Assembly (NCBI RefSeq): GCF_023101165.1
Contig: NZ_CP078076.1
Location: 1,178,001-1,242,000 of the forward strand
Source of the DNA: Microbacterium sufflavum
GTDB taxonomy: Bacteria > Actinomycetota > Actinomycetes > Actinomycetales > Microbacteriaceae
Reading direction: 5' to 3'
DNA length: 64,000 bases
Shown here: positions 1 through 7,447 of the stretch, in pieces
Position numbering within the stretch: position 1 is the stretch's first letter
How the letters are laid out: each line of letters starts with the position of its first letter
Program-made: the position numbers and the translations under genes
The notes under the pieces: generated by a model
Seen by the model: only the letters and a program-made list of their open reading frames with translations
Database searches by the model: none
What the model was told of the DNA's origin: nothing

Positions 1-432
1 CGCACCGACCCCGACGAGGCCAGGGCCTTCGTAGCCGCGACCGGGGTGGACGCCCTCGCGGTGGCGGTCGGCTCGTCGCACGCCATGACCGACCGCACGG
101 CGTCGCTCGACCTCGACCTCATCGCGCGGCTGCGGGCGGCACTGCGCGGCGCCGGGGCGGCCGGGGCGGACGTGCCCCTCGTGCTGCACGGCTCGTCCGG
201 GGTGGCCGACGCCGTGATCGCCGACGCGGTGCGGGCGGGCATGACCAAGATCAACGTCTCGACCCATCTGAACGGCTTCTTCACGCGGGCGGTGCGCGAT
301 GTGCTGGACCGCGACGAGCGGCTGGTCGACTCCCGCAAGTACCTCGCACCCGCCCGCGACGCGCTGGCGCAGGAGGCGGCGCGGATGCTGCGGCTGTTCG
401 CGCTGCAGACCGACACGGCGGCCGCGGGATGA
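1..432 (+). CDS. Class II ketose-bisphosphate aldolase, C-terminal part (5' truncated by window)
   Basis: The reading frame is open from base 1 and ends at TGA 430-432, so only the last 143 residues are present. Segments typical of zinc-dependent class II aldolases (FbaA/GatY/KbaY) are visible: DALAVAVGSSH, LVLHGSSGV and MTKINVSTHL; in the family the last two bind the substrate phosphate. The likely reaction is reversible cleavage of fructose-, tagatose- or a related 1,6-bisphosphate into two trioses in the cytoplasm. A DeoR regulator follows after 91 bases on the same strand, which suggests an inducible sugar operon rather than the housekeeping glycolytic enzyme. Substrate cannot be decided without the N-terminal part. 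Confidence 0.85.
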   Translation, partial: RTDPDEARAFVAATGVDALAVAVGSSHAMTDRTASLDLDLIARLRAALRGAGAAGADVPLVLHGSSGVADAVIADAVRAGMTKINVSTHLNGFFTRAVRDVLDRDERLVDSRKYLAPARDALAQEAARMLRLFALQTDTAAAG

Positions 433-523
433 GCGCGGCGGCGACAGGGCCGCAGGCGCTCGCGGTCGGCCGTCACCACGGAGGTCGCGGGTTCCCGCCG
501 CAGCACTCCTCCGGGAGCACGCG

Positions 524-1300
524 GTGAAGCGGGCGGCACGGCTGAACGCGATCCTCGACCTGCTCGCCGCCAGCGGTGAGGTCACGGTGGACGAGCTCGT
601 CGACCGGTTCGGCGCCTCGCCGGCCACCACCCGCCGCGACCTCGACACCCTGGCCGAGCAGCGCCTGCTCACGCGCACGCACGGCGGTGCGGTGGCGCAG
701 ACGGTCGCCTACGAGCTGCCCATCCGCTACAAGAGCCACCTGCGCACGCACGAGAAGGCGAGCATCGCCCAGGCCGCGGCCGACCTGGTGTCGCCCGGCA
801 TGGTGGTGGGTCTCTCCGGGGGCACCACGACGACTGCGATCGCGGCCGCCCTCGCCGCCAGGGAGGACCTGGCCGCCGACGGCGGCGTCACGGTCGTCAC
901 GAACGCGGTCAACATCGCGGCACAGCTCGCCACGCGGCCCGACATCAAGGTCGTGGTCACCGGCGGCGTCATCCACTCCCGCACGTACGAGCTCGTGGGG
1001 CCGTTCGTGGAACAGCTGCTGCGCGGGGTGCGGCTCGACATCGCGTTCCTGGGCGTGAACGGCATGGACGCCGCGGCGGGTGCCACCACGCAGGACGAGC
1101 GCGAGGCCGCCGTGAACCGCATGATGGCTGAGCGTGCCCGGCGCGCGGTCGTGGTGACCGACGGCAGCAAGCTCGGCGTCGAGGCGTTCTCCGCGGTGGG
1201 CGGGCCCGAGCTGTTCCACACCGTCATCACCGACCGCGGGGCCGAGCCCGCGCTGGTCGAGGCACTGCGCACCGCCGGGTACGTCGTGCTCCTCGCCTGA
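524..1300 (+). CDS. DeoR-family transcriptional regulator
   Basis: A 258-residue protein with the usual DeoR layout. An N-terminal winged helix (about residues 5-55, with ASPATTRRDLDTL as recognition helix) is followed by the DeoR-C sugar-phosphate sensor domain, with a Gly/Thr-rich loop LSGGTTTTA near 98-105. The family normally represses sugar-catabolic operons and is released by a phosphorylated sugar intermediate. GTG 524 was chosen because GGGAG lies about 8 bases upstream and the protein then begins as family members do; the open frame upstream has no family similarity. It follows the aldolase gene, so autogenous control of that operon is likely (inference). Confidence 0.9.
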   Translation: MKRAARLNAILDLLAASGEVTVDELVDRFGASPATTRRDLDTLAEQRLLTRTHGGAVAQTVAYELPIRYKSHLRTHEKASIAQAAADLVSPGMVVGLSGGTTTTAIAAALAAREDLAADGGVTVVTNAVNIAAQLATRPDIKVVVTGGVIHSRTYELVGPFVEQLLRGVRLDIAFLGVNGMDAAAGATTQDEREAAVNRMMAERARRAVVVTDGSKLGVEAFSAVGGPELFHTVITDRGAEPALVEALRTAGYVVLLA

Positions 1301-1548
1301 GTCCGCGCGGGCGCACCCCAAGGGCCCCGGCGTCCCCAGATCGCCGAGGCCCTGTGAGGTGTCGCGGCTGCATCCGCGGCTCCCCAGAGCAGTTGGTGTC
1401 CCTGTCGTGCGCGCTCCCCAGTGCGCTGTTTCCCCAGATCCGACGGCGCCTCCCTCGCGCCTCCTCCTTCGAGGCCCTTCGCCTGCGACACCTTCCGAAG
1501 AACAGGAGTCACCGCCTGCGGTTCTGATACACCGATTGGAGAAAAAGG
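1301..1548. other. Intergenic region with four CCCCAG boxes
   Basis: This stretch separates the convergent DeoR and CHAT genes. It holds four copies of CCCCAG, at 1334-1339, 1382-1387, 1416-1421 and 1432-1437, two of them inside TCCCCAGATC. Spacing between starts shrinks from 48 to 34 to 16. No convincing gene or strong terminator stem was seen. Confidence 0.4.
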
Positions 1549-3996
1549 TCAGAATCCGTCGCCGTGGCACTGGAACGGCGCGATCACGCCCGTCGTGACG
1601 GCCGCGGAGGCCAGGGCGTCCGCCGGTGCAGCGCCCTCGGTCAGCCCGGCGTGCACGGCCGCCAGCAGCTCGCACGCATCGTCGTCGGGCACCGCGACGG
1701 GGGCCGCGATCACGCACTCGGTGCCCGCGTGCAACCACACCCGCGTCATGCCCAGCGCCTCCTCCCCCCAGCGCACCGACGAGCGCCCCAGCTCACACGC
1801 CGACAGGATCACGGTGCGCGGCGCCCGCGGGATCAGGTCCACGTCGTAGCCGAACAGCGTGCCGTCGCTCAGCTCGAACCCGGAGAACAGGGGGTTGTCG
1901 ACCGCGTGCCGTCCGTGCGCCGCGATGTGCAGCAGCTCCGCGTCGCCCGCGAGGGCCGTCACCGCACCCACCGTCGCCTCCGCACCCTCGTACACGCGCG
2001 TCGAGGCACGGTCCGTCCAGGCCGAGGCCGCACGCTGCACCTCCTCGCCCGCGCGGCGCACGCGAGGACCGGCGGCGAAGCCCACGACGGGCGACGCGGC
2101 GCGCGGTGCCCGGTCGGCTCCGAGCCACCGCGACACCGACGTGACGAGCGTGAACGGCAACCCGCGCATGCCGGGCAGCATGGCCCACGGCACGCCCCCG
2201 AGGATGCCGGGCACCGTGATCGCCACGCGCGACGCCCGCGGCACGGCCCGCCGCAGCGGTGCGAGCAGCCCCGCGTCGAGCAGCTCCAGCCGCGCGACGA
2301 GGGACCGCTGCGTAACCGCACCCATCGCACCGCCGCGGGTGAGAGCGGCCATGTCGAGGTCGGCCCGCAGCCCGTCGAGCGCCGCCCGCACCCGCGGCCA
2401 GTCCAGCTCCACGATGCGCGCCCGGCCCTCGGTCACCGCCACGGCGTGCAGCTCGGAGCCGGTGAAGACGTAGGAGAACACCGCGGTGTCGCGCGGGAGG
2501 AGTGCAGACGCCGCCGCCAGGCCGAGCCGCTCACGCGCGGCGCCGGAGCCGGTCGCCGTCCACTGCCTCTCGCGCACCCGGTCGCGCAGCATCCGCACCC
2601 GCGCGTCGGTCGTCCAGTCGGCACCCGCGAGCTCTGCCCGCAGCATCCGCAGCTCCGCCAGGTCCGCCGCCAGGTCCGCGTCGTGCGGGGGCCGCACCGG
2701 CGCGACCTGCTGGCTGAGGTGACGCGCCCGCTCCGACCACTCGAACAGGGTCTCCGGGTCGCCGAGGCGCGCCGCCGCCGTGAGCCCGGTGAACACGAGG
2801 TCGCTCGCGTGCATCGCGACCGAGGCCTGCAGGTCGAGCGCGCCGAACGACTGCTGCCACGACGACAGCAGGTCGAGGCCCTCGCCCGCGGCCCGCAGCG
2901 CCGCCCGGTCACGGCCTCGGTGCAGGGCCCTCGCTGCCCGCACCTCGTGGACGCGCAGCCGCAGGGGCGTGGGGGCGGACGCGGCGATGCGGGGCAGCCG
3001 CCCAGCTCCGTCGCGCCGTGCGGCCAGGCGCAGCGCCGTCGCCTCGGTGCGGAATCCGCTGCGGTCGAGGTCACGGGCGACACGCTCGAACTCCTCGGCC
3101 GGGATCGCCCGGTCGGGGTGGGCGCGCTGCCGTGCCTCCAGTCGCACGGCCTCGGCCCGCGCCGTCCACCCCGGTGTCGCGAGGGCGGTGAACCGTCGGG
3201 CGGCCAGACGTGCCGCGCGTTCGGCGGCCGCGGGATCATGGCGCAGCAGTGACCGCGCCAGGTGGAACTCCGCCTCGCCGCGCGCCTGCCGCATGCGCTG
3301 CGCCCCGAACTGCACGGCCACCCGCCCGAGCAGCACCTCCGCCTCGGTCGTCAGGCCCGCGTCGCGGAGCACCTCGGCCCGATCGAGGTCGGCGATCGCG
3401 GCGGCCAGGTCGCTCGCCTCCGCCAGGGCGGGGCGGGAGCGGGTCATGAGCGCGAGGGCGCCCACGAGGTCGCCGCCCAGCAGCGCCGCATAGCCCAGGT
3501 TGTGCGTGGCCTCGGCGACCGGGCCGCGGGCGTCATGCGCCTGATACACGGCGAGGGCGCGGCGGAGGTCGGCGACGCACGCGTCGAGCTCGTGGCGCTG
3601 CATGCGCACGACCGAGCGGTTCATCAGGCAGTTCGCGAGCTCGGTGCTCTCGGCCTCCGCGGCGGAGAGCGCGTCGATGGCGCGGGAGAGCTCGGCCTCG
3701 GCCTCGGGCAGTCGTCCGCGGTGCATGAGCAGGGTGCCGAGCTGGCCGCCGAGCAGCGCCACCGTCTCGGGCTGCAGTCCCGCGCGCGCGAGGGCCGCCC
3801 GGCACAGTTCCTCGGCGGCCGCGGGGTCACCGGTCTGCGTCAGCACGTAGGCGCGGGTGCCGTCGATCCGGGCGCGCAACTCGGGGTCGTCGGTGCGCGC
3901 GGCTGCGGCGTCGAGGGCACGGCGGGCCTGCGCGAACCGTCGCGTGTTCGCCGCGTCGACGCCGCGCCGATGCAGCTCGCTCGCGGACAGGGGCAT
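1549..3996 (-). CDS. TPR-CHAT domain protein (caspase-like cysteine protease)
   Basis: An 815-residue protein. The first half to two thirds is alanine/leucine-rich helical repeats of TPR type, for example around residues 40-160. The last ~200 residues form a CHAT domain, a caspase/separase-clan peptidase. The catalytic His is in LLHIAAHGRH (His about 694) and the catalytic Cys in VILSACELG (Cys about 734); both are intact. The C-terminus FQCHGDGF is typical of CHAT proteins. No signal peptide or membrane segment is visible, so it should act in the cytoplasm. It starts 45 bases after the S8 protease gene and is the last gene of the sigma-small protein-S8-CHAT cassette. In known systems TPR-CHAT proteins are activated proteases (Csx29 in Craspase cleaves Csx30, which restrains a sigma factor). 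The substrate here is unknown. Confidence 0.9.
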   Translation of the reverse strand: MPLSASELHRRGVDAANTRRFAQARRALDAAAARTDDPELRARIDGTRAYVLTQTGDPAAAEELCRAALARAGLQPETVALLGGQLGTLLMHRGRLPEAEAELSRAIDALSAAEAESTELANCLMNRSVVRMQRHELDACVADLRRALAVYQAHDARGPVAEATHNLGYAALLGGDLVGALALMTRSRPALAEASDLAAAIADLDRAEVLRDAGLTTEAEVLLGRVAVQFGAQRMRQARGEAEFHLARSLLRHDPAAAERAARLAARRFTALATPGWTARAEAVRLEARQRAHPDRAIPAEEFERVARDLDRSGFRTEATALRLAARRDGAGRLPRIAASAPTPLRLRVHEVRAARALHRGRDRAALRAAGEGLDLLSSWQQSFGALDLQASVAMHASDLVFTGLTAAARLGDPETLFEWSERARHLSQQVAPVRPPHDADLAADLAELRMLRAELAGADWTTDARVRMLRDRVRERQWTATGSGAARERLGLAAASALLPRDTAVFSYVFTGSELHAVAVTEGRARIVELDWPRVRAALDGLRADLDMAALTRGGAMGAVTQRSLVARLELLDAGLLAPLRRAVPRASRVAITVPGILGGVPWAMLPGMRGLPFTLVTSVSRWLGADRAPRAASPVVGFAAGPRVRRAGEEVQRAASAWTDRASTRVYEGAEATVGAVTALAGDAELLHIAAHGRHAVDNPLFSGFELSDGTLFGYDVDLIPRAPRTVILSACELGRSSVRWGEEALGMTRVWLHAGTECVIAAPVAVPDDDACELLAAVHAGLTEGAAPADALASAAVTTGVIAPFQCHGDGF

Positions 3997-4041
3997 CCGT
4001 CCAGGATGCCGTGCCGCGACCCCGGTGGGGAAGAGTACGGG

Positions 4042-5613
4042 TCAGCCGCGGTCGTGCGGGTCGGGGAGCTCGGCGAGCACGGCGGACACGGCCTTCGCCG
4101 CCGCGGCCGGGGTCGCGCCCGCCACCGGGACGGCCCCGAGCTCCGCCGCGATGCGACCGGCGAGGTACGGCGCTGCGAACGACGTGCCGCTCCAGACCGC
4201 GAAGCCGCCCCGGTAGTCGTCGGGGTCGAGGGTCTCACGCACCAGTCCGTCGACGTCGGCCCTGGTCGCCGCCTGGGCACCGCCGACGAACGCGGGCGAC
4301 GTGCTGACGACCGCCGCGCCCGGGGCGTACACGTGCACCCAGGGCCCGACGTTGGAGAACAGCGCGACCGAGCGCGACGACGGGTTGAGGGCGCCGACGG
4401 CCACGTGCGGGGCGCCCTTGTCGGCGGGCAGCCCGTTGTCGGCTCCCGGCCACGGCCACAGCGACGCCGGGAAGGACGGCCGGTCGATCGCGTCGTTGCC
4501 GGCCGAGCACACGACCACGCAGCCGAGCTCGCGCGCCTTCGCCAGCAGCTCGTACAGCGTGCGGCTGAACAGCCCGTCGGTCGGGGTCTCGTGGTAGTAG
4601 CTGAGCGACAGGTTGAGCACGTCGATGGGGAAGCCCGTCTTCGGGTCCTCCCGGTGCCGGCGCAGCAGCTCCACCACCTGCGCCACGGTCTCCAGCAGGG
4701 TGCTCTCGTCGACCACTCCGAGCGCGCCGGCCACCCGGATCGACAGGATGTCGGCGTCGGGTGCGGTCTGCCGCACGATCCCGGAGATGAACGTGCCGTG
4801 CCCGGCCACCGCGTCGATCTCGCCGTCGAGCTGGCCGTACAGGTCGGGGTAGCGTTCGGGGTCGGCGTCGTCGGTGAGCCCGACCGGGACGCCGTCGAGC
4901 TCGATGTGCCGCGTGACGATGTCGGACGGCAGCCAGGCGTGCTCGCCGCAGCCCGTGTCGAGCACCGCGACGACCGGGCGTCGTCCGCGCTTCGGCGCCG
5001 CGGCGCGCACCGGGGCGGGCCCCAGCCACGAGACGGGCTGCCGTGCCCCGCGGCCCGGCTCCAGGTAGTCGTCGCTGCCGCCGGTGCCCGCACCGGCGCC
5101 GCGCACGGGGTTGGTGCGGGTGAACGGGTTGGTGCGGGTGAACGGGTTCGTGCGCGTGAAGGGGTTGAGGCCGACGGGGTCGATCGACAGCACGTGCTCG
5201 AGGCTCGTGCGCGGCATGGTCGACCGCGACAGGCGCCGTGCCCGCTGCAGCACCCGCCAGGCGTCCGGCGCCACGGGCGACTCGCCCCTGGCCGGCTCGT
5301 CGGGCGTGGTCAGGCGCGCGCGCAAGAACCCGGCGACGCCCGGTACCAGCTCGTCGCCGCCGACCTCGCGCTCCGCCGATTCGATCTCGAGCCGCCAGCC
5401 GAAGGTGTCGGCGGCGTCGCGCAGCGTGCGCACCTCGCGGTCGTATGCCTCCTGGTCACCGACGGTGCGCGTGATCAGCAGGCGTTCGGGCAGGTACGCG
5501 GTGGGGAAGGCGCGGATGCCGTCCACGGGTTCCGTGCTCGGGTCGAGAGCGGTGCCGCGGCGGATCGATCCCTCCGCGCGGTCCTGCCACGTCCATCCCT
5601 GGGGCTGCTCCAT
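4042..5613 (-). CDS. S8 (subtilisin-like) serine peptidase, cytoplasmic
   Basis: A 523-residue protein with a complete subtilase triad: Asp219 in VVAVLDTGCGEH, His272 in VAGHGTFISGIV and Ser478 in WSGTSFAAP, plus oxyanion Asn373 in CSAGND. Residues 1-145 form an extra N-terminal domain. Three copies of NPFTRT and a fourth NP (residues 150-169) link it to the protease domain. No signal peptide is seen, unusual for secreted subtilases, so it probably works inside the cell. It is followed after 45 bases by the CHAT gene and preceded after 36 bases by the small-protein gene, so the four genes are probably co-transcribed. The N-terminal domain may be a propeptide or sensor (inference). Confidence 0.9.
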   Translation of the reverse strand: MEQPQGWTWQDRAEGSIRRGTALDPSTEPVDGIRAFPTAYLPERLLITRTVGDQEAYDREVRTLRDAADTFGWRLEIESAEREVGGDELVPGVAGFLRARLTTPDEPARGESPVAPDAWRVLQRARRLSRSTMPRTSLEHVLSIDPVGLNPFTRTNPFTRTNPFTRTNPVRGAGAGTGGSDDYLEPGRGARQPVSWLGPAPVRAAAPKRGRRPVVAVLDTGCGEHAWLPSDIVTRHIELDGVPVGLTDDADPERYPDLYGQLDGEIDAVAGHGTFISGIVRQTAPDADILSIRVAGALGVVDESTLLETVAQVVELLRRHREDPKTGFPIDVLNLSLSYYHETPTDGLFSRTLYELLAKARELGCVVVCSAGNDAIDRPSFPASLWPWPGADNGLPADKGAPHVAVGALNPSSRSVALFSNVGPWVHVYAPGAAVVSTSPAFVGGAQAATRADVDGLVRETLDPDDYRGGFAVWSGTSFAAPYLAGRIAAELGAVPVAGATPAAAAKAVSAVLAELPDPHDRG

Positions 5614-5649
5614 CGGTCATCCTCTCCGTGCGGGCTCCATCGCCCGCCG

Positions 5650-6105
5650 TCACAGCTCGAACTGCGGGGTCTCCAGCGTGCGTTCCTCGTCGCCGTCGAG
5701 CGTGGTCAGCCGCACGCGGCTGAGCCCGGGCGGGACGTCGTCGAACTGGAAGCGCCCGGTCTCCGCGGGCGTCGTGGTGCGCGTGCGGTCGCCCTGGGCC
5801 AGCACGATCCGCGCGGCGGTGGTGTCGACCCAGCCGTCGACGCGGCGCCGTCCGGACGCGGTGGTGGTCACGTGCAGCAGGATGCTCGTGGTGCCGTCGC
5901 TGAACTGCAGCGTGAGCGCGTCGGCGTCTCCCCGCACGGCGCCGAGCTGCCCCTCCACGAGGGTCAGCAGCGCGTACTCGCGGTTGAGCCCGTCGGCGGC
6001 GACCGCGGCGACCATGCGGTCGATCAGTCCGGCCGGCACTGGGTCGACCTCGTCCCACACGGTGCGCAGGCGCGCGAACAGGCGGGCGTCGTCGTGATCG
6101 CTCAT
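5650..6105 (-). CDS. Small accessory protein of the sigma/S8/CHAT cassette
   Basis: A 151-residue protein of no family I can name. The first ~55 residues look helical (MSDHDDARLFARLRTVWDEV onward); the rest looks beta-rich. The end GRFQFDDVPPGLSRVRLTTL resembles the last strands of carboxypeptidase-regulatory-like beta sandwiches. The start codon overlaps the stop of the sigma-factor gene in an ATGA (6102-6105), which implies translational coupling and close stoichiometry. That position is where anti-sigma factors usually sit, so an anti-sigma or adaptor role is the working guess, but there is no zinc-binding HxxxCxxC motif or transmembrane segment. Confidence 0.75.
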   Translation of the reverse strand: MSDHDDARLFARLRTVWDEVDPVPAGLIDRMVAAVAADGLNREYALLTLVEGQLGAVRGDADALTLQFSDGTTSILLHVTTTASGRRRVDGWVDTTAARIVLAQGDRTRTTTPAETGRFQFDDVPPGLSRVRLTTLDGDEERTLETPQFEL

Positions 6106-6740
6106 GAGCGTCCCCCTCCGGTGTGCGGCGCCGGGGCGTCGAGCAGGTCGCGCAGCTTGGCGAGGCACCGGCTGCGGGTCGGCCCGATGCTGCCGACGGG
6201 CATGCCGAGGTCGGTCGCGAGGCGGGCGTAGTCGGGGCGGTCGTCGAAGGCGATCACGCGGAGCAGGCGCTGGCACCGCTCGGTCAGGCGGCGCACGGCG
6301 AGCCAGAGTCGGCGGTTCTCGTCGCCGAGCGTCGCGTGGTCCTCGGCCGAGGCCTGTTCGGGCAGGAGGGTGTCGAGGTCGTCGGCCTCGGTCGTGTCGA
6401 TGCGGCCGTTGGCCTTCGCGGCCTTCCACGCCTCGCGGCGGGCGGTCGTGGTGAGCCAGGCCGACACGGCGCGTGGGTCGGCGATCGAGCCGTGACCGCG
6501 GACGAGCCGCAGCCACGTGGTCTGTACCACGTCTTCCGCGAGGGTGCGTTCGAGCCCGTAGGCGCGGACGACGTGCCAGAGCACGGGCGACAGCAGTCGC
6601 ACGAGCCCATCCATCGCGCGGCCGTCGCCTTCGCGCCATGCGCCGAACAGGTCAGCGGCACGTTCCCACCGTGCCCGGCCGTCGTCGGATGCAGGATCGA
6701 GGGGGGCGGCGCCGGAGGCACCGTCGATCATGAAGCCCAT
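6102..6740 (-). CDS. RNA polymerase sigma factor, sigma-70/ECF-like
   Basis: About 212 residues. Region 2 is recognisable at ERTLAEDVVQTTWLRL with WLTTTARREAW after it. Region 4 is at LTERCQRLLRVIAF through LGMPVGSIGPTRSRCLAKLRDLL, a normal sigma-4 helix-turn-helix. It should direct RNA polymerase to a small regulon. Start 6740 is preferred because GGTAGGTG lies a few bases upstream; ATG 6731 is an alternative, and a longer reading from 6785 would add a hydrophobic stretch without a good ribosome site. It heads the cassette and overlaps the next gene by 4 bases. The divergent HicAB module begins about 100 bases away. Confidence 0.88.
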   Translation of the reverse strand: MGFMIDGASGAAPLDPASDDGRARWERAADLFGAWREGDGRAMDGLVRLLSPVLWHVVRAYGLERTLAEDVVQTTWLRLVRGHGSIADPRAVSAWLTTTARREAWKAAKANGRIDTTEADDLDTLLPEQASAEDHATLGDENRRLWLAVRRLTERCQRLLRVIAFDDRPDYARLATDLGMPVGSIGPTRSRCLAKLRDLLDAPAPHTGGGRS

Positions 6741-6807
6741 TGTGATCACACCTACCAGGAGCACGGCAAGAGCCCGGTGATACATGAGGGCGGGCTTTCC
6801 ACAGCCG

Positions 6808-6845
6808 GATCGTGGATGGTATCGTTATTGATACCATCCACGATC
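6808..6845. promoter_or_regulatory. 38-bp perfect palindrome (putative HicB operator)
   Basis: GATCGTGGATGGTATC (6808-6823) is followed after six bases (GTTATT) by its exact reverse complement (6830-6845). The right arm ends on the base before the hicA ATG at 6846. HicB antitoxins carry a DNA-binding C-terminus and usually autorepress at palindromes overlapping their promoter, so this is the expected operator. The A/T-rich centre could also hold the -10 element. Confidence 0.75.
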
Positions 6846-7113
6846 ATGGGCTCTATGGAAGACGTCGTTGCACGCATGCGGGCGCAACCGCAAGGCGTGC
6901 GATTCGCCGACCCTTGTGAGGGTTTGCGATCATCACTTCGGAGAGCCGCGGCAGCGCGGCACCTCCCATCGCGTGTATCGAATGCCTTGGGCAGGAGACC
7001 CGCGGGTGAACATCCAGAGCGATCACGGAGCGGCGAAGGCCTACCAGGCCCGGCAGGTCTTGGCGGCGATCGACAGACTGAAGGGAGCGGGACATGCCGA
7101 CGGTGAAGCCTGA
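6846..7113 (+). pseudogene. hicA: HicA-family toxin gene split by a +1 frameshift
   Basis: From ATG 6846 the first 22 residues read MGSMEDVVARMRAQPQGVRF then AD. At the CCC run 6911-6913 the HicA-like sequence moves to the next frame, continuing LVRVCDHHFGEPRQRGTSHR and ending at TGA 7111-7113. The second part holds the catalytic-type His and the glycine/serine loop (GTSHRVY) of HicA mRNA interferases. Removing one C would give an intact protein of about 88 residues overlapping hicB by 20 bases, the usual hicAB arrangement. Either the toxin is inactivated or this is a sequencing error in a C run. Confidence 0.78.
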
Positions 7114-7429
7114 CCACTACGCATACCGCGTTCGATGGTCCCCGGAGGACGCCGCGTATGTCGGCACGGTTGCCGAGTTGCCTTCGCTGTCCTGGGTGTC
7201 TGAGGACCAGGGCGACGCGTTCCGGGGTATCCGACAGCTCGTCGCCGATGTGCTCGACGACATGACGGCGAACGGGGAGGAGCCGCCCGTGGCCATCTCC
7301 GACCGCTCCTACTCCGGCAAGTTCCTGGTTCGGCTCACACCGGAGGCGCACCGCCGGCTGGCGATCGACGCGGCGGAGCAGCACGTGTCGCTCAACCGCT
7401 TGGCCGTCAGTCGACTGATCGGCGCCTGA
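7094..7429 (+). CDS. hicB: HicB-family antitoxin
   Basis: A 111-residue protein with two parts. The N-terminal HicB fold (about 8-70) has the usual AELPSLSWVSEDQGDAFRGI segment. The C-terminal ribbon-helix-helix (about 75-111; KFLVRLTPEAHRRLAIDAAE) should bind the palindrome at 6808-6845. It neutralises HicA and represses the operon. It starts within the end of the hicA reading frame, and GGGAGCGGGAC upstream gives a ribosome site. The antitoxin is intact while the toxin is frameshifted, so it may now act only as a DNA-binding protein or against related HicA toxins elsewhere (inference). Confidence 0.88.
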   Translation: MPTVKPDHYAYRVRWSPEDAAYVGTVAELPSLSWVSEDQGDAFRGIRQLVADVLDDMTANGEEPPVAISDRSYSGKFLVRLTPEAHRRLAIDAAEQHVSLNRLAVSRLIGA

Positions 7430-7447
7430 CTCCCGCCCACCCTCGCG

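Noticed and set aside
473..1738. Minus-strand frame across the DeoR gene and intergenic region
   Set aside because: It overlaps the well-supported DeoR gene and the end of the CHAT gene and lacks recognisable domains.
3262..6231. Open frame of 989 codons antisense to the S8/CHAT cassette
   Set aside because: The sense strand encodes intact proteases with catalytic motifs; the antisense product is Arg/Gly/His-rich without domains.
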